A stretch of 64,000 nt of DNA, from assembly GCF_005145045.1 (NCBI RefSeq), contig NZ_CP039691.1, positions 1,872,001 to 1,936,000 of the forward strand. Reading direction: 5' to 3'. Source of the stretch: Agrobacterium larrymoorei. Lineage in GTDB: Bacteria > Pseudomonadota > Alphaproteobacteria > Rhizobiales > Rhizobiaceae. Numbering within the stretch: position 1 is the stretch's first letter; every line of letters begins with the position of its first letter. The notes beneath the pieces are model-generated. The model had not been told where the DNA came from. It searched no databases and worked only from the letters and a program-made list of their open reading frames with translations. The translations under genes were made by a program, and so were the position numbers. Positions 46,454 to 58,483 of the stretch are shown here, one piece after another.

Positions 46454-47898
46454 AAGAAGGTCTTCGCAGCGGCAGTCACCGCGTTGCCCAGCATGCCGCC
46501 GAAGAAGATGAAGGCAATGACAAAGAGACCGGAGAGCGCGTAGACGATACGCAGTTCGCCCGCAGCCTTTTCAAAGCCACCCTTGGCTTCATCGAACCAC
46601 ATGACCTTGACGATGCGCAGGTAGTAGTAGGCACCGATAACGGATGCGATCACACCGATAACGGCCAGCGCATAAAGCTTCGCTTCGATGGCAGCAAGGA
46701 AGACGTAGTACTTGCCGAAGAAGCCTGCGAGTGGCGGAATGCCTGCCAGCGAGAACATCAGCGCTGTCAGAACGAGCGCCATGAACGGATTGCTGGACGC
46801 GATGCCCGAGAGATCGTCGACATTCTCGACATTGCCGACATCCTTGCGACGCATTGCGAGAATGCAGGCGAAGGTGCCGAGCGTCATGCCCATATAGACT
46901 GCCATGTAAATCAGAACGCCAGCGACACCCGCTTCCGAACCGGCGGCAAGACCGACCAGCGCGTAACCCATGTGACCGATGGAGGAATAGGCCATCAGGC
47001 GCTTGATGTTCTTCTGGCCGATGGCAGCAAAGGAGCCAAGCAGCATGGAGGCAATCGACACGAAGACGACGATCTGCTGCCAGTCGGTGAAGACGGGCTG
47101 GAAGGCATCTACCACGATGCGAACGAAGATTGCCATGGCGCCGATCTTCGGAGCGGCTGCGAGGAAGGCCGTGACCGGGGTCGGCGCGCCTTCATAAACA
47201 TCCGGCGTCCACATGTGGAACGGAACGGCGGAAATCTTGAATGCGAGACCGGCCAGCACGAAGACCAGACCGAAAACCAGACCGAGCGAGCGGGTTTCAG
47301 CCGAAAGAACGGCTGCAATTTCCTGAAAGCCGGTGTTGCCGGTAAAGCCGTAAACCAGCGACATGCCGTAGAGCAGCATACCGGAGGAGAGCGCACCGAG
47401 AACGAAGTACTTCAGACCGGCTTCCGTCGAACGCAGGCTTTCGCGGTTGATGGCGCAGATGACGTAGAGCGCCAGCGACTGGAGTTCCAGCGCCATGTAG
47501 AGCGAGATCAGGTTGTTGGCGGAGATCATCAGCAGGATGCCGAGGGTCGCCAGAACCAGAAGCACCGGATATTCGAAACGGCCAATCGGCTCGACGCGGC
47601 TGTGGCCGACCGACAGGATCATGGCGACGATGGAGCCGATCAGCGCCAGTATCTTCATGAAGTTACCGAAGGCATCGGCGACGTAAACGCCGCCGAAGGC
47701 TAGTCCGCTTGCAGGAGCGAAGATGATCCACAGGCCGACGACGACCAGAAGAGCGACGGAAAGGCCCGTCACCGTGTTGGTCGACTTGTCGCCGGAGAAG
47801 ACGCCAATCATGAGCAGTGCCAGCGCACCGACCGCAAGGATCAGTTCGGGCGTCGCGATGCGCAGACTGGCAAGAAGAATTTCAGCGGTCATGTCCAA
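46450..47898 (-). CDS. nuoN: NADH-quinone oxidoreductase subunit N
   Basis: Antiporter-like proton-pumping subunit of complex I. A 482-residue protein with about 14 transmembrane helices and the conserved Lys/His in [41 protein letters not shown] and [17 protein letters not shown]. It is the last of the nuo genes. Confidence 0.97.
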   Translation of the reverse strand: MDMTAEILLASLRIATPELILAVGALALLMIGVFSGDKSTNTVTGLSVALLVVVGLWIIFAPASGLAFGGVYVADAFGNFMKILALIGSIVAMILSVGHSRVEPIGRFEYPVLLVLATLGILLMISANNLISLYMALELQSLALYVICAINRESLRSTEAGLKYFVLGALSSGMLLYGMSLVYGFTGNTGFQEIAAVLSAETRSLGLVFGLVFVLAGLAFKISAVPFHMWTPDVYEGAPTPVTAFLAAAPKIGAMAIFVRIVVDAFQPVFTDWQQIVVFVSIASMLLGSFAAIGQKNIKRLMAYSSIGHMGYALVGLAAGSEAGVAGVLIYMAVYMGMTLGTFACILAMRRKDVGNVENVDDLSGIASSNPFMALVLTALMFSLAGIPPLAGFFGKYYVFLAAIEAKLYALAVIGVIASVIGAYYYLRIVKVMWFDEAKGGFEKAAGELRIVYALSGLFVIAFIFFGGMLGNAVTAAAKTFF

Positions 47899-47910
47899 CG
47901 GGTCCTGTCG

Positions 47911-49422
47911 TCAGTTCAGAGTAAGCGCAACATTCTGCGCTGCCTGCAATGCGGCGGTATAATTATTGATCAGAAGGTCGACAGATGCGGCCGTCGCATC
48001 GAAGACCGGTGCCGGGTAGACACCGAAGAAGATCGTCAGCACCACCAGCGGATAAAGGATGACCTTTTCGCGGGTGTTGAGGTCCAGCAGGCCTTTCAGG
48101 CTTTCCTTTTCCAGCGCACCGAAAATAACGCGGCGATAGAGCCACAGCGCGTAGGAAGCAGAGAGGATGACGCCCGTTGCAGCAAACAGCGCAACCCAGG
48201 TGTTGGCGCGGAAGACACCGACGATCGTCAGGAATTCACCGACGAAACCGGAGGTGCCGGGCAGACCGACATTCGCCATGGTGAAGACCATGAAGGCGAC
48301 GGCATATTTCGGCATGTTGTTGACGAGACCGCCATAGGCCGAAATCTCGCGGGTATGGAGGCGATCATAGATCACGCCGACGCAGAGGAAGAGCGCGCCG
48401 GAGACGATGCCGTGCGACAGCATCTGGAAGATTGCACCCTGCACACCCTGAACGTTGGCGGCGAAGATACCCATGGTAACGTAGCCCATGTGAGCGACGG
48501 ACGAATAGGCGATGAGCTTCTTGATGTCATCCTGCATCATGGCCACCAGCGAGGTGTAGATGATGGCGAGGACCGACAGCGTGAAGACGAAGGGCGCGAA
48601 ATGCTCGGACGCCAGCGGGAACATGGAGAGCGAGAAACGGATGAAACCGTAACCGCCAAGCTTCAGCATGACGCCAGCCAGAATGACCGAGCCTGCGGTG
48701 GGCGCCTGAACGTGGGCATCCGGCAACCATGTGTGAACCGGCCACATCGGCATCTTGACGGCAAAGGCTGCAAAGCATGCGAGCCAGAGCCATGTCTGCA
48801 TGCCAGCCGGGAAGCCGTGCTTCAGCAGTTCCGTCATATCCGTCGTGCCAGCCTGCCAGTACATCGCCATGATGGCGAGCATGGTCAGAACCGAGCCGAG
48901 CAGCGTGTAAAGGAAGAACTTGTAGGATGCATAAACGCGATCCTTGCCGCCCCACACGCCGATGATGATGAACATCGGGATCAGCGTTGCTTCGAAGAAG
49001 ACGTAGAAGAGAACCGTATCCAGCGCGACGAAAACGCCGATCATGACGACTTCCAGAAGAAGGAAGGCGATCATGTATTCCTTCAGGCGCTTCTCGATGG
49101 AATCCCAGCTTGCGAGAACGCAAAACGGCATGAGGAACGTCGTGAGGATGACGAAGAGCATGGAAATGCCATCGACGCCGAGATGGTAGGCTGCGATGTT
49201 GCCGAACCAGTTGTGCTTCTCGACCATCTGGAAGCCCGGGTTCGAATTGTCGAAACCGATCCAGATGAACAGCGAGACGATGAAGGTGAATACCGTCGTC
49301 AGCAGCGAGACATTAAGAATGTTGCGGCGTCCATAGGGGCCGCTCTCATTCGTCAAAAGCAGGAGCACCACGCCGACGAGCGGCAGGAAGGTGACCGTTG
49401 AAAGAATGGGCCAATCGGTCAT
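47911..49422 (-). CDS. nuoM: NADH-quinone oxidoreductase subunit M
   Basis: A 503-residue antiporter-like subunit. The conserved region [41 protein letters not shown] contains the Lys and His of the proton channel, with [22 protein letters not shown] following. It overlaps nuoL by 1 nt (TGATG) and is followed by nuoN 12 nt later. Confidence 0.97.
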   Translation of the reverse strand: MTDWPILSTVTFLPLVGVVLLLLTNESGPYGRRNILNVSLLTTVFTFIVSLFIWIGFDNSNPGFQMVEKHNWFGNIAAYHLGVDGISMLFVILTTFLMPFCVLASWDSIEKRLKEYMIAFLLLEVVMIGVFVALDTVLFYVFFEATLIPMFIIIGVWGGKDRVYASYKFFLYTLLGSVLTMLAIMAMYWQAGTTDMTELLKHGFPAGMQTWLWLACFAAFAVKMPMWPVHTWLPDAHVQAPTAGSVILAGVMLKLGGYGFIRFSLSMFPLASEHFAPFVFTLSVLAIIYTSLVAMMQDDIKKLIAYSSVAHMGYVTMGIFAANVQGVQGAIFQMLSHGIVSGALFLCVGVIYDRLHTREISAYGGLVNNMPKYAVAFMVFTMANVGLPGTSGFVGEFLTIVGVFRANTWVALFAATGVILSASYALWLYRRVIFGALEKESLKGLLDLNTREKVILYPLVVLTIFFGVYPAPVFDATAASVDLLINNYTAALQAAQNVALTLN

Positions 49423-51419
49423 CAGAGGGCACTCCCGAGCATCATCCAGGTGACAAGTGCTGCGATGCCGATCAGCATCGCGAAAGCATAGTGATAAAGG
49501 TAACCGGATTGCAGGCGGACTACGCGATTGGTCACATCAACCACGCGCGCTGCAATGCCATTGGGTCCATAGGCGTCGATGACGGCCACGTCGCCCTTCT
49601 TCCACAGGAAGCGGCCAAGCGCCTTTGCGGAACGAACGAAGAGGAAGTCGTAGAGTTCGTCGAAGTACCACTTGTTCAAGAGGAACTGGTAGAGGCCGCG
49701 ATGGGTCTCTGCCAGACGCTTCGGCGTTTCCGGCGACTTGATGTAGAACACCCACGCGGTGATGAAACCGAGAGCCATGGCGACGAAGGGGCTCCACTTG
49801 ACCCACAGAGGAACGTGGTGGAACTCTTCGAGGATCTCGTTGGATGGAAGCGTAAAGAGCGCACCCTTCCAGAATTCCGCATATTCATGGCCGAAGAAAT
49901 AGCCTTCGAAGACAACGCCAGCGAAAACAGCGCCAACCGTCAAGACGAAGAGCGGGATCAGCATCACCATCGGCGATTCATGGACGTGGTGCATGACATC
50001 TGCGGAAGCGCGCGGCTTGCCGAAGAAGGTCATGAACGCCAGACGCCAGGAATAGAAGCTGGTGAAGAGCGCGGCAACCACGAGAAGAACGAAGGCGAAA
50101 CCGGCGACTGCATTGTGAGATGCATAAGCGGATTCGATGATGACGTCCTTGGAGAAGAAGCCGGCAAAGCCGATCATCGTGCCAGGGATACCAACGCCGG
50201 TCAGCGCCAGCGTACCAACCGTCATCGTCCAGAAGGTGATGGGGATGTGCTTGCGCAGGCCACCCATGTAGCGCATGTCCTGCTCACCATCCACAGCGTG
50301 GATGACCGAACCGGCGCACAAGAACAGGAGAGCCTTGAAGAAGGCGTGCGTGAAGAGGTGGAATACCGCAGCACCGTAAGCGCCTGCACCCAGAGCCACG
50401 AACATGTAGCCGAGCTGCGAACAGGTGGAATAGGCGATGACGCGCTTGATATCGTTCTGCACAAGGCCGACCGTTGCCGCGAAGAAGGCGGTGATCGCGC
50501 CGATGAGCATGACGAAAGTCAAGGCATCCTGCGACAATTCGAAAATCGGCGACATGCGGGCAACGAGGAAGACGCCAGCCGTGACCATGGTCGCGGCGTG
50601 AATGAGCGCCGACACAGGTGTCGGGCCTTCCATCGCGTCCGGCAACCATGTGTGCAGCAGGAACTGCGCCGACTTACCCATGGAGCCCATGAACAGCAGC
50701 AGGCAGACGCCGGTGATGGCGTGGGCCTTGTCCAGCTGCATGCCGAACAGGTTGATGACGACATCAGCCGACGCCGAGCCATCGGCAGGCAGGTAGGTGC
50801 CAGCGGCTGCGAAGATGGTTTCGAAATTGATCGAGCCGAACAGCACGAAGAGGCCGGAAATGCCGAGGATGAAGCCGAAGTCACCGACGCGGTTGACGAT
50901 GAAGGCCTTCATGGCGGCAGCCGAAGCGGATGGCTTCTTGAACCAGAAGCCGATCAGCAGATAGGACGCAAGACCAACGCCTTCCCAGCCGAAGAACATC
51001 TGCAGCAGGTTGTCGGAGGTCACCAGCATGAGCATGGCGAAGGTAAAGAGCGAGAGATAGGCAAAGAAACGCGGACGATGCGGATCGTGATGCATGTACC
51101 CGATGGAGTACAGGTGCACGAGGCACGACACCGTGTTGACCACCACGAACATGACAGCCGTCAGCGTGTCGATGCGGAACGCCCATTCGACGTCGATGCC
51201 GCCGGACTGGATCCAGCGCAGCACGGTCACCTTGATGACTTCGCCTGCTTCATGGGTGAAGAGCGCGACGTCGAAGAAGACGATCCATGACAGGATCGCG
51301 ACGACGATCATCAGACCGGTGGTGACGTATTCCGAGGCCTTGGCGCCAATCGAGCGGCCAAAAAGGCCTGCGATCAGGAAGCCGATCAGCGGAAGAAAGA
51401 CGATAGCTTTATAGATCAT
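49422..51419 (-). CDS. nuoL: NADH-quinone oxidoreductase subunit L
   Basis: A 665-residue distal proton-pumping subunit. Motifs: [48 protein letters not shown] and [22 protein letters not shown]. The C-terminal long horizontal helix region is followed by a further TM ([20 protein letters not shown]). Standard length. Confidence 0.97.
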   Translation of the reverse strand: MIYKAIVFLPLIGFLIAGLFGRSIGAKASEYVTTGLMIVVAILSWIVFFDVALFTHEAGEVIKVTVLRWIQSGGIDVEWAFRIDTLTAVMFVVVNTVSCLVHLYSIGYMHHDPHRPRFFAYLSLFTFAMLMLVTSDNLLQMFFGWEGVGLASYLLIGFWFKKPSASAAAMKAFIVNRVGDFGFILGISGLFVLFGSINFETIFAAAGTYLPADGSASADVVINLFGMQLDKAHAITGVCLLLFMGSMGKSAQFLLHTWLPDAMEGPTPVSALIHAATMVTAGVFLVARMSPIFELSQDALTFVMLIGAITAFFAATVGLVQNDIKRVIAYSTCSQLGYMFVALGAGAYGAAVFHLFTHAFFKALLFLCAGSVIHAVDGEQDMRYMGGLRKHIPITFWTMTVGTLALTGVGIPGTMIGFAGFFSKDVIIESAYASHNAVAGFAFVLLVVAALFTSFYSWRLAFMTFFGKPRASADVMHHVHESPMVMLIPLFVLTVGAVFAGVVFEGYFFGHEYAEFWKGALFTLPSNEILEEFHHVPLWVKWSPFVAMALGFITAWVFYIKSPETPKRLAETHRGLYQFLLNKWYFDELYDFLFVRSAKALGRFLWKKGDVAVIDAYGPNGIAARVVDVTNRVVRLQSGYLYHYAFAMLIGIAALVTWMMLGSAL

Positions 51420-51426
51420 AGCCTTA

Positions 51427-51735
51427 TCAGCCCTTCATCATATTGACGTCTTCCACGGCGATCGATCCGCGGTTGCGATAGAAGACTACGAGTATTGCAA
51501 GACCGATAGCGGCTTCGGCAGCAGCGACAGTCAAAATGAACAGGGCGAAGACCTGGCCCACGATGTCGTTCAGGTAGGACGAGAACGCAACCATGTTGAG
51601 GTTGACCGCCAGAAGGATGAGTTCGATCGACATAAGGATGACGATGACGTTCTTCCGGTTGAGGAAGATACCGAAGATGCCGATCGTGAAGAGGATCGCG
51701 CTGACCGTCAGGTAATGGGAAAGACCGATTTCCAT
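51427..51735 (-). CDS. nuoK: NADH-quinone oxidoreductase subunit K
   Basis: A 102-residue subunit with three TMs. The conserved Glu-containing segments are [16 protein letters not shown] and [26 protein letters not shown]. Confidence 0.96.
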   Translation of the reverse strand: MEIGLSHYLTVSAILFTIGIFGIFLNRKNVIVILMSIELILLAVNLNMVAFSSYLNDIVGQVFALFILTVAAAEAAIGLAILVVFYRNRGSIAVEDVNMMKG

Positions 51736-51764
51736 ATTCTAAATTCCTTGGATCCGTTCGCGCC

Positions 51765-52379
51765 TCAGATGCCCTGACCCGGCTTGACCTTAACCGTCGT
51801 GACGGCAGTCTTCGGATCGCGAGCAACCTGCGTTGAAATATCCTGACGCTTGATGTCCGTGCGGTGACGAAGCGTCAGCACGATGGCGCCGATCATGGCC
51901 ACCAGCAGCACGAGACCGGCCAGCTGGAAGAAGTAGACGTAATTCGTATAGAGAACGTCACCCAGCGCCGCGGTATTGGTGCGCTCTGCCGGGTTCGGGA
52001 TCGGCATGGTGATGGACTTTGCCGCTTGCGGGTTCAGCACGCTGCCACCGATGACGACGATGAGTTCCGCAGCCAGGATCACGCCGATCAATGCGCCCAT
52101 GGGTGCATATTGCAGCACGCCGGAGCGCAACTCGGCGAAATCGACGTCGAGCATCATCACGACGAAGAGGAACAACACCGCCACAGCGCCGACATAAACG
52201 ACCAGCAGGATCATGCCGAGGAATTCAGCACCCGTCAGGAGGAAGAGTGCCGCCGCGTTGAAGAAGGTCAGGATCAGGAAAAGAACCGAGTGAACCGGGT
52301 TCTTCGATGCGATGACCAGAAACGCAGACGCCACGGCGACGAAAGCGAAAATGTAAAAGAATACAGCGTGCAGACCCAT
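51765..52379 (-). CDS. nuoJ: NADH-quinone oxidoreductase subunit J
   Basis: A 204-residue subunit with five TMs. GAEFLGMILLVVYVGAVAVLFLFVVMMLD is the pi-bulge-containing TM3 of the family. The C-terminal tail is longer than that of E. coli (about 30 charged residues, RHRTDIKRQDISTQVARD), common in Rhizobiales. Confidence 0.95.
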   Translation of the reverse strand: MGLHAVFFYIFAFVAVASAFLVIASKNPVHSVLFLILTFFNAAALFLLTGAEFLGMILLVVYVGAVAVLFLFVVMMLDVDFAELRSGVLQYAPMGALIGVILAAELIVVIGGSVLNPQAAKSITMPIPNPAERTNTAALGDVLYTNYVYFFQLAGLVLLVAMIGAIVLTLRHRTDIKRQDISTQVARDPKTAVTTVKVKPGQGI

Positions 52380-52389
52380 GTTGGTGCCT

Positions 52390-52410
52390 TTTTGTCCTCA
52401 CCGGACAAAA
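52390..52410 (-). other. Intra-operon hairpin between nuoI and nuoJ
   Basis: TTTTGTCC (52390-52397) with GGACAAAA (52403-52410), loop TCACC, in a 137-nt gap that is unusually long within this operon. It could be an attenuator or an mRNA processing site. Confidence 0.4.
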
Positions 52411-52516
52411 GCGGCCCTTGGACCGCCCTGCCCGTTTCGTTCCCGCCAGCGAACGCCGACGGGCATTTTACTCAATATCCTCTCCGGAACGATGCTCCGA
52501 AGACACTGACGCGGCC

Positions 52517-53008
52517 TTAGCGGTAAGGCGCATCCAGAGCGAGGTTGCGAGCGATTTCACGCTCCCAGCGGTCGCCATTGTCGAGAAGCTTCTGCTTGTC
52601 GAAATAGAGTTCTTCGCGGGTTTCCGTCGCAAATTCGAAATTCGGGCCTTCGACGATTGCATCCACCGGGCAGGCTTCCTGGCAGAAGCCGCAATAGATG
52701 CACTTGACCATGTCGATATCGTAACGAACCGTGCGGCGCGTACCATCGTTGCGGCGCGGGCCAGCTTCGATGGTGATGGCCTGAGCAGGACAGATCGCTT
52801 CGCACAGCTTGCAGGCAATGCAGCGTTCTTCGCCGTTCGGGTAGCGACGCAGCGCGTGCTCACCACGGAATCGCGGGGAAACCGGACCCTTTTCGAAGGG
52901 ATAGTTCACCGTTGCCTTCTGTTTGAAGAAGTGGCGCATCGTCAAGAAGATGGCGCCAACGAATTCCTTGAGGAACAGCGAATTGACGGCTTGGGAAAGA
53001 CTGGCCAT
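52517..53008 (-). CDS. nuoI: NADH-quinone oxidoreductase subunit I
   Basis: A 163-residue ferredoxin-like subunit with two 4Fe-4S clusters, [12 protein letters not shown] and [12 protein letters not shown]. The start at 53008 is the family start ([19 protein letters not shown]); the frame begins four codons earlier at 53020. Confidence 0.97.
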   Translation of the reverse strand: MASLSQAVNSLFLKEFVGAIFLTMRHFFKQKATVNYPFEKGPVSPRFRGEHALRRYPNGEERCIACKLCEAICPAQAITIEAGPRRNDGTRRTVRYDIDMVKCIYCGFCQEACPVDAIVEGPNFEFATETREELYFDKQKLLDNGDRWEREIARNLALDAPYR

Positions 53009-53044
53009 CTCAACCTCCAAATCTGCAAGCGAGGACTATAGACA

Positions 53045-54088
53045 TCATGCGCCTGCCGTCAGCTTGAGTACGAATGCAACAATCACGACCATGGCGAGCG
53101 ACAGGGGAAGGAAGACCTTCCAGCCGAGACGCATCAGCTGGTCATAGCGGTAACGCGGGACGAATGCCTTCACCAGACCGAACATGAAGAACACCATGAC
53201 GCCCTTCAGTGCGAACCAGACGATGCCCGGAACCCAGTTCAGGAACCATACATCCACGATTGGCAGCCAGCCGCCAAGGAAGAGAATGGTCGTCAGGCAG
53301 CACATCAGAACGATGGCGGCATATTCGCCCAGCATGAACATCATGTACGGGGTGGAGCCATACTCCACCATGTGACCGGCCACAAGTTCCGATTCCGCTT
53401 CAGGCAGATCGAAGGGTGGACGGTTCGTTTCGGCAAGCGCCGAAATGAAGAACACGATGAACATCGGGAAGAGCGGCAGCCAGTGCCAGTCGAGGAACGA
53501 CGCAGGCAGGCCGAGCGACGTGCCGATGCCGGAATGCTGGGCATTGACGATATCGGTCAGGTTCAGCGAACCGACGCAGAGCAGAACGGTGACGATGACG
53601 AGACCGATGGACACTTCATAGGACACCATCTGCGCAGCAGAACGAAGCGCGCCGAGGAACGGGTACTTCGAGTTGGAAGCCCAGCCACCCATGATGATGC
53701 CGTATACTTCGAGCGAAGAAATCGCGAAGATATAGAGAATGCCGACATTGATGTTGGCAACGACCCAGCCCTGGTTGAAGGGGATGACGGCGTAGGTGGC
53801 GAGCGCCAGCGTTACGGCAACCAGCGGCGCCAGGAGGAAGACGGCCTTGTTCGCACCCGACGGAATGACGGGTTCCTTGAGGATGAACTTCAGAAGATCG
53901 GCGAAGGACTGGAACAAGCCGAAAGGACCGACGACGTTCGGGCCGCGGCGCAGCTGAACGGCAGCCCAAATCTTGCGGTCTGCCAGAAGTAGGAACGCAA
54001 TCGCGACCAGAAGTATAACGAGAAGCAGCAGAGACTGGCCGACCATAATCAGCGCTGGCCAGACATAGCTCCAGAAAAACGAGTCCAT
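53045..54088 (-). CDS. nuoH: NADH-quinone oxidoreductase subunit H
   Basis: A 347-residue membrane subunit at the quinone chamber and E-channel. Motifs: [92 protein letters not shown] and [16 protein letters not shown]. Confidence 0.97.
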   Translation of the reverse strand: MDSFFWSYVWPALIMVGQSLLLLVILLVAIAFLLLADRKIWAAVQLRRGPNVVGPFGLFQSFADLLKFILKEPVIPSGANKAVFLLAPLVAVTLALATYAVIPFNQGWVVANINVGILYIFAISSLEVYGIIMGGWASNSKYPFLGALRSAAQMVSYEVSIGLVIVTVLLCVGSLNLTDIVNAQHSGIGTSLGLPASFLDWHWLPLFPMFIVFFISALAETNRPPFDLPEAESELVAGHMVEYGSTPYMMFMLGEYAAIVLMCCLTTILFLGGWLPIVDVWFLNWVPGIVWFALKGVMVFFMFGLVKAFVPRYRYDQLMRLGWKVFLPLSLAMVVIVAFVLKLTAGA

Positions 54089-54100
54089 AATCCCCTACCC

Positions 54101-56182
54101 TTACTCTGCCGCAGCTTTGAAGTTGTTGCGGGCCAATGCGGAGCATTCGGCCATCACGGCGGACGCTCTCGCAATCGGGTTCGTCAAATAGAAATCCTTA
54201 ACCGGCGAAGCGAAACCTGCCTTGTTAAGAGTGCCGGTCTTGCCAGCGAGTGTTTCGATATCCCGGGCGTTGCCAACGGCAATCTCATCGGCATCCGCGA
54301 AATGCGGGTGGGCGAGGTAGAGCTGTGCACGCAGGCCGGACAGGCTGTCGAATGGCAGCTTCTTGCCGAGAACATCGGAAAGCGCACGCAGGATTGCCCA
54401 GTCTTCGCGCGCTTCGCCCGGAGCAAAGCCTGCGCGGTTACCGAACTGAACGCGGCCTTCGGTGTTGACCCAGATACCGGATTTTTCGGTATAGGCCGCA
54501 CCCGGCAGGATGACATCGGCATTCATTGCGCCATTGTCGCCATGCGAACCGATATAGACGGTAAGCTGCGCAGCCTTGGCCGACAGATCGATCTCATCCG
54601 CACCGAGAAGGAAGAGCACCTCGGAAGAAGCGACGATGGACGCAGCATTTGCCGACTTGTCCGCAGGGACGAAGCCGAGATCGAGACCGCCGACGCGCGA
54701 TGCTGCCGTGTGCAGAACGGAGAAGCCGTTCCACTCTTCGGAGGTAGCACCGACAACACCAGCGAGCTTCGCAGCAGCGGCGAGTACGGCTGCGCCGTCT
54801 TCGCGGGCCAGAGCCCCCTGCCCTACGATAATCATCGGGTTCTTGGCGGACTTCAGCTTGTCGAGGAAGCTGCCGGAGCCGTTGACCAGGTCGGTCAGCG
54901 TGTCGGTGCCGGCACCGAGATATTCGTAGTCGTAACGCAGCTCGCCTGCCTCACCGATCACACCGATCGGGAAGCCGCCACGGCGCCAGCGCTTGCGGAT
55001 GCGGGCGTTGAGAACAGCCGCTTCGAAGCGTGGGTTGGAGCCGATGATCAGCAGCGCGTCGGCATGTTCGATGCCTTCGATCGTCGTGTTGAAGATGTAG
55101 CTTGCACGACCGAGCGACGGATCGAGCGCTGCGCCATCCTGACGGCAATCGACATTGGTCGAGCCGAGCGATGCGAGCAGCGACTTCAGCGCGAACATTT
55201 CTTCAACGGAAGCGAGATCGCCAGCGATTGCGCCGATCTTCTCGCCCGAAGTCGCGGAAACGGCGGCCTTGATAGCACCGAATGCTTCACCCCATGTTGC
55301 GGGCTGAAGGCGGCCATCCTTGCGGACGTATGGTTTGTCGAGACGCTGGGTCTTGAGGCCATCCCAGATGAAGCGGCTCTTGTCGGAAATCCACTCTTCA
55401 TTGATGGCTTCATTGACGCGCGGCATGACGCGCATAACTTCGCGGCCACGCGTATCGACACGGATTGCCGAGCCAAGAGCATCCATCACGTCGATGGTTT
55501 CGGTCTTGCCGAGTTCCCATGGACGCGCCGTAAAGGCGAAAGGCTTGGAGGTGAGCGCGCCGACCGGGCAGAGGTCAACGACGTTGCCCTGCAACTCGGA
55601 GGTCATGGCCTGCTCGAGATAGGTTGTGATTTCGGCATCTTCGCCGCGACCGATCAGGCCTAGCTCGGAAATGCCCGCGACTTCCGTCGTGAAGCGGACG
55701 CAGCGCGTGCAGTGAATGCAGCGGTTCATCACCGTCTTGACGAGCGGGCCGATATACTTGTCTTCAACCGCGCGCTTGTTTTCGGAGTAGCGAGAACCGG
55801 CAATACCGAAGGCCATGGCCTGGTCCTGCAGGTCGCATTCGCCGCCCTGGTCGCAGATGGGACAATCGAGCGGGTGGTTGATGAGCAGGAATTCCATCAC
55901 GCCTTCGCGGGCCTTCTTGACCATCGGCGTGTTGGTGAAAACTTCCGGCAGTTCGCCATTCGGACCGCCGCGAATATCGCGCACGCCCATGGCGCAGGAG
56001 GCAGCAGGCTTCGGTGGTCCGCCCTTTACCTCGATGAGACACATACGGCAGTTACCTGCGACCGACAAACGCTCATGAAAACAAAAGCGCGGAACTTCGG
56101 CACCAGCCTCCTCGCACGCCTGCAACAGCGTGAAATGATCCGGAACTTCGATCTCTTTACCGTCAACCTTGAGCTTTGTCAT
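54101..56182 (-). CDS. nuoG: NADH-quinone oxidoreductase subunit G
   Basis: A 693-residue iron-sulphur subunit. N-terminal [2Fe-2S] region (FCFHERLSVAGNCRMCLIEV), a His-coordinated cluster region, two [4Fe-4S] clusters (CPICDQGGECDLQD and CIHCTRCVRFTTEVAG), then a molybdopterin-oxidoreductase-like domain. I take the start at 56182 (MTKLKVDGKEIEV); the frame is open to 56260. Confidence 0.96.
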   Translation of the reverse strand: MTKLKVDGKEIEVPDHFTLLQACEEAGAEVPRFCFHERLSVAGNCRMCLIEVKGGPPKPAASCAMGVRDIRGGPNGELPEVFTNTPMVKKAREGVMEFLLINHPLDCPICDQGGECDLQDQAMAFGIAGSRYSENKRAVEDKYIGPLVKTVMNRCIHCTRCVRFTTEVAGISELGLIGRGEDAEITTYLEQAMTSELQGNVVDLCPVGALTSKPFAFTARPWELGKTETIDVMDALGSAIRVDTRGREVMRVMPRVNEAINEEWISDKSRFIWDGLKTQRLDKPYVRKDGRLQPATWGEAFGAIKAAVSATSGEKIGAIAGDLASVEEMFALKSLLASLGSTNVDCRQDGAALDPSLGRASYIFNTTIEGIEHADALLIIGSNPRFEAAVLNARIRKRWRRGGFPIGVIGEAGELRYDYEYLGAGTDTLTDLVNGSGSFLDKLKSAKNPMIIVGQGALAREDGAAVLAAAAKLAGVVGATSEEWNGFSVLHTAASRVGGLDLGFVPADKSANAASIVASSEVLFLLGADEIDLSAKAAQLTVYIGSHGDNGAMNADVILPGAAYTEKSGIWVNTEGRVQFGNRAGFAPGEAREDWAILRALSDVLGKKLPFDSLSGLRAQLYLAHPHFADADEIAVGNARDIETLAGKTGTLNKAGFASPVKDFYLTNPIARASAVMAECSALARNNFKAAAE

Positions 56183-56338
56183 GGTTCTGCTTACGTCCTG
56201 TTGCCTGTCCGAACCGCTCTTATCACGCGGTTCCTGACAAATCCTGATCACATCCGGCAAAGACTCATATGCCAGATGCTTAAACGATTGCGGGGACGGT
56301 TACACCCGTTCCCAGCGCCTCGCAACACCTGAGGTGTG

Positions 56339-57643
56339 TTACTCGGCAGCTTCCAGCACAGCGCCATCATCCATGGCCCTGTAGGTATATTGATCGATCC
56401 GCTTTTCGATTTCCGGACGGAAATTGCGGATCAGCGCTTGAACCGGCCATGCAGCAGCATCGCCAAGCGCGCAGATGGTGTGGCCTTCGATCTGCTTCGT
56501 CACTTCGAACAGCATATCGATTTCGCGCTTCTGCGCGTTGCCCTTGACCATGCGCTCCAGAACGCGCCACATCCAGCCCGTGCCTTCACGGCAAGGCGTG
56601 CACTGGCCGCAGCTCTCGTGCTTGAAGAAGGCCGCGATACGGGCAATTGCCTTGATGACGTCGGTGGACTTGTCCATGACGATCATGCCGCCGGTGCCGA
56701 AGGAAGACTTCACTTCGCGCATGCCGTCGAAGTCCATGATGGCGTCCTTCATGTCCTCACCGCGTACGATGGGGCAGGATGCGCCGCCGGGAATGACGCC
56801 GAGAAGATTATCCCAGCCGCCACGAATGCCGCCGCAATGACGCTCGATCAGTTCCTTGAAGGACAGGCCGAGTGCGTCTTCGAAGGTGCACGGACGCTCG
56901 ACATGGCCGGAGACCATGAACAGCTTGGTGCCGACATTGTTCGGACGACCGATGGCAGAGAACCAGGAGGCACCGCGACGCAGAATGGTCGGAGCAACGG
57001 CGATGGATTCGACGTTGTTGACCGTGGTCGGGCAGCCATAAAGGCCCATGTTTGCCGGGAATGGAGGCTTAAGGCGCGGCTGGCCCTTCTTGCCTTCAAG
57101 GCTTTCGAGAAGTGCCGTTTCCTCGCCACAGATATAAGCACCTGCGCCGTGGTGAACGTAGATATCGAAATCCCAACCGTTCTTGTTGTTTACGCCGAGC
57201 AGACCTGCATCGTAGCACTCGTCGATGGCCGCCTGAAGCGCTTCGCGCTCACGCATATATTCGCCACGAACATAGATGTAAGCCGTGTGGGCGCCCATGG
57301 CGAAACCGGCAATCACGCAGCCTTCGATCAGCGTATGCGGATCGTTGCGCAGGATTTCGCGGTCCTTGCAGGTGCCGGGCTCGGATTCATCGGCATTGAC
57401 CACGAGGTAATGCGGACGACCATCGCTTTCCTTCGGCATGAAGGACCACTTGAGACCCGTCGGGAAGCCAGCGCCGCCACGCCCGCGAAGGCCGGAGGCC
57501 TTCATCTCGTTGATGATCCAGTCACGGCCCTTTTCGATGATCTGCTTGGTGCCGTCCCAGTGGCCGCGCGCGAGATTGCCCTTCAGGGACTGATCCTTGA
57601 GGCCGTAGAGATTGGTAAAGATGCGATCTTGATCTTTTAACAT
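56339..57643 (-). CDS. nuoF: NADH-quinone oxidoreductase subunit F
   Basis: A 434-residue flavoprotein, the NADH and FMN site of complex I. The N-terminal [21 protein letters not shown] is the NADH/FMN loop; the central [16 protein letters not shown] (here [17 protein letters not shown]), and [30 protein letters not shown] follow. The 4Fe-4S cluster lies in [16 protein letters not shown]. The next gene, nuoE, is 12 nt away. Confidence 0.97.
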   Translation of the reverse strand: MLKDQDRIFTNLYGLKDQSLKGNLARGHWDGTKQIIEKGRDWIINEMKASGLRGRGGAGFPTGLKWSFMPKESDGRPHYLVVNADESEPGTCKDREILRNDPHTLIEGCVIAGFAMGAHTAYIYVRGEYMREREALQAAIDECYDAGLLGVNNKNGWDFDIYVHHGAGAYICGEETALLESLEGKKGQPRLKPPFPANMGLYGCPTTVNNVESIAVAPTILRRGASWFSAIGRPNNVGTKLFMVSGHVERPCTFEDALGLSFKELIERHCGGIRGGWDNLLGVIPGGASCPIVRGEDMKDAIMDFDGMREVKSSFGTGGMIVMDKSTDVIKAIARIAAFFKHESCGQCTPCREGTGWMWRVLERMVKGNAQKREIDMLFEVTKQIEGHTICALGDAAAWPVQALIRNFRPEIEKRIDQYTYRAMDDGAVLEAAE

Positions 57644-57654
57644 GGTTCAACCTC

Positions 57655-58467
57655 TCACTCTGGCTTCTTGCCGGAGTTTTCCTTCTCGGAAACCTTGACG
57701 TTTTCAGCGGCAGCCTTCGGCTCCGTTGCAGGCGTCTTCAGCTTCGGATCGGTCTCTGGCGTATCCGTCTTCGGCTTTGCAGCATTGGAAGGCGGCGTCT
57801 GCGCAGCATCTGCGGCAGGCTCTTCCTTTTTGTCGAGATTGGAGCGATCCGGCTTGGTTTCTTCCGTCAGCGTGGTCAAGCCGCCAACCGGAACCGACTG
57901 ATGGCGGTCGATCTGCGGGCCCGTCTTCACGGTGTCGCCCTTGCCTGCTTCGAAAGCATCGATGATCTCTTCCAGACGCTCTGGCGTCAGATCCTCATAG
58001 GCATCCTTGAAGATGATGACCATCGGCGCGTTCACGCAGGCACCCTGACATTCCACTTCTTCCCAGGAAAGCGTGCCGCTTTCGTTGGTATGAAGCGGGT
58101 CATGGTGAATCTTGTGACGGCAGACATCCATCAGCGCTTCGGAACCACGCAGCATGCACGGCGTGGTGCCGCACACCTGAATATGCGCCTTGGTACCAAC
58201 CGGCTTGATCTGGAACTGCGTATAGAAGGTCGCCACTTCAAGAACACGGATGTAAGCCATGTCCAGCATGTTTGCGATCTTCTCGATGGCGGCGCGGGTC
58301 ACCCAGCCGTCCTGCTCCTGAGCGCGCATCAGCAGCGGAATGACCGCGGACTGCTGGCGACCTTCGGGATATTTCTTGATCGTTTTTTCCGCCCACGCAG
58401 TATTCTCCGCGTTAAACGCGAAATCCGCGGGCTGGAACTGATCTTCGGCTAGTCGACGAACGGACAT
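57655..58467 (-). CDS. nuoE: NADH-quinone oxidoreductase subunit E with C-terminal tail
   Basis: A 270-residue protein. The thioredoxin-like [2Fe-2S] domain fills about residues 1-180 (HIQVCGTTPCMLRGSEALMDVC and VECQGACVNAPMV). The last 85 residues are low-complexity and rich in Lys, Pro, Thr and Glu (KKEEPAADAAQTPPSNAAKPKTD...), absent from E. coli NuoE. Such tails occur in rhizobial NuoE. Function of the tail unknown. Confidence 0.94.
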   Translation of the reverse strand: MSVRRLAEDQFQPADFAFNAENTAWAEKTIKKYPEGRQQSAVIPLLMRAQEQDGWVTRAAIEKIANMLDMAYIRVLEVATFYTQFQIKPVGTKAHIQVCGTTPCMLRGSEALMDVCRHKIHHDPLHTNESGTLSWEEVECQGACVNAPMVIIFKDAYEDLTPERLEEIIDAFEAGKGDTVKTGPQIDRHQSVPVGGLTTLTEETKPDRSNLDKKEEPAADAAQTPPSNAAKPKTDTPETDPKLKTPATEPKAAAENVKVSEKENSGKKPE

Positions 58468-58483
58468 ACTTCCTCACGCCTCA

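Noticed and set aside
49398..51290. 630-codon open frame on + opposite nuoL
   Set aside because: Rich in His/Glu/Asp from reverse reading of membrane codons; nuoL is unambiguous.
54302..55663. 453-codon frame on + opposite nuoG
   Set aside because: Shadow of nuoG; no motif.
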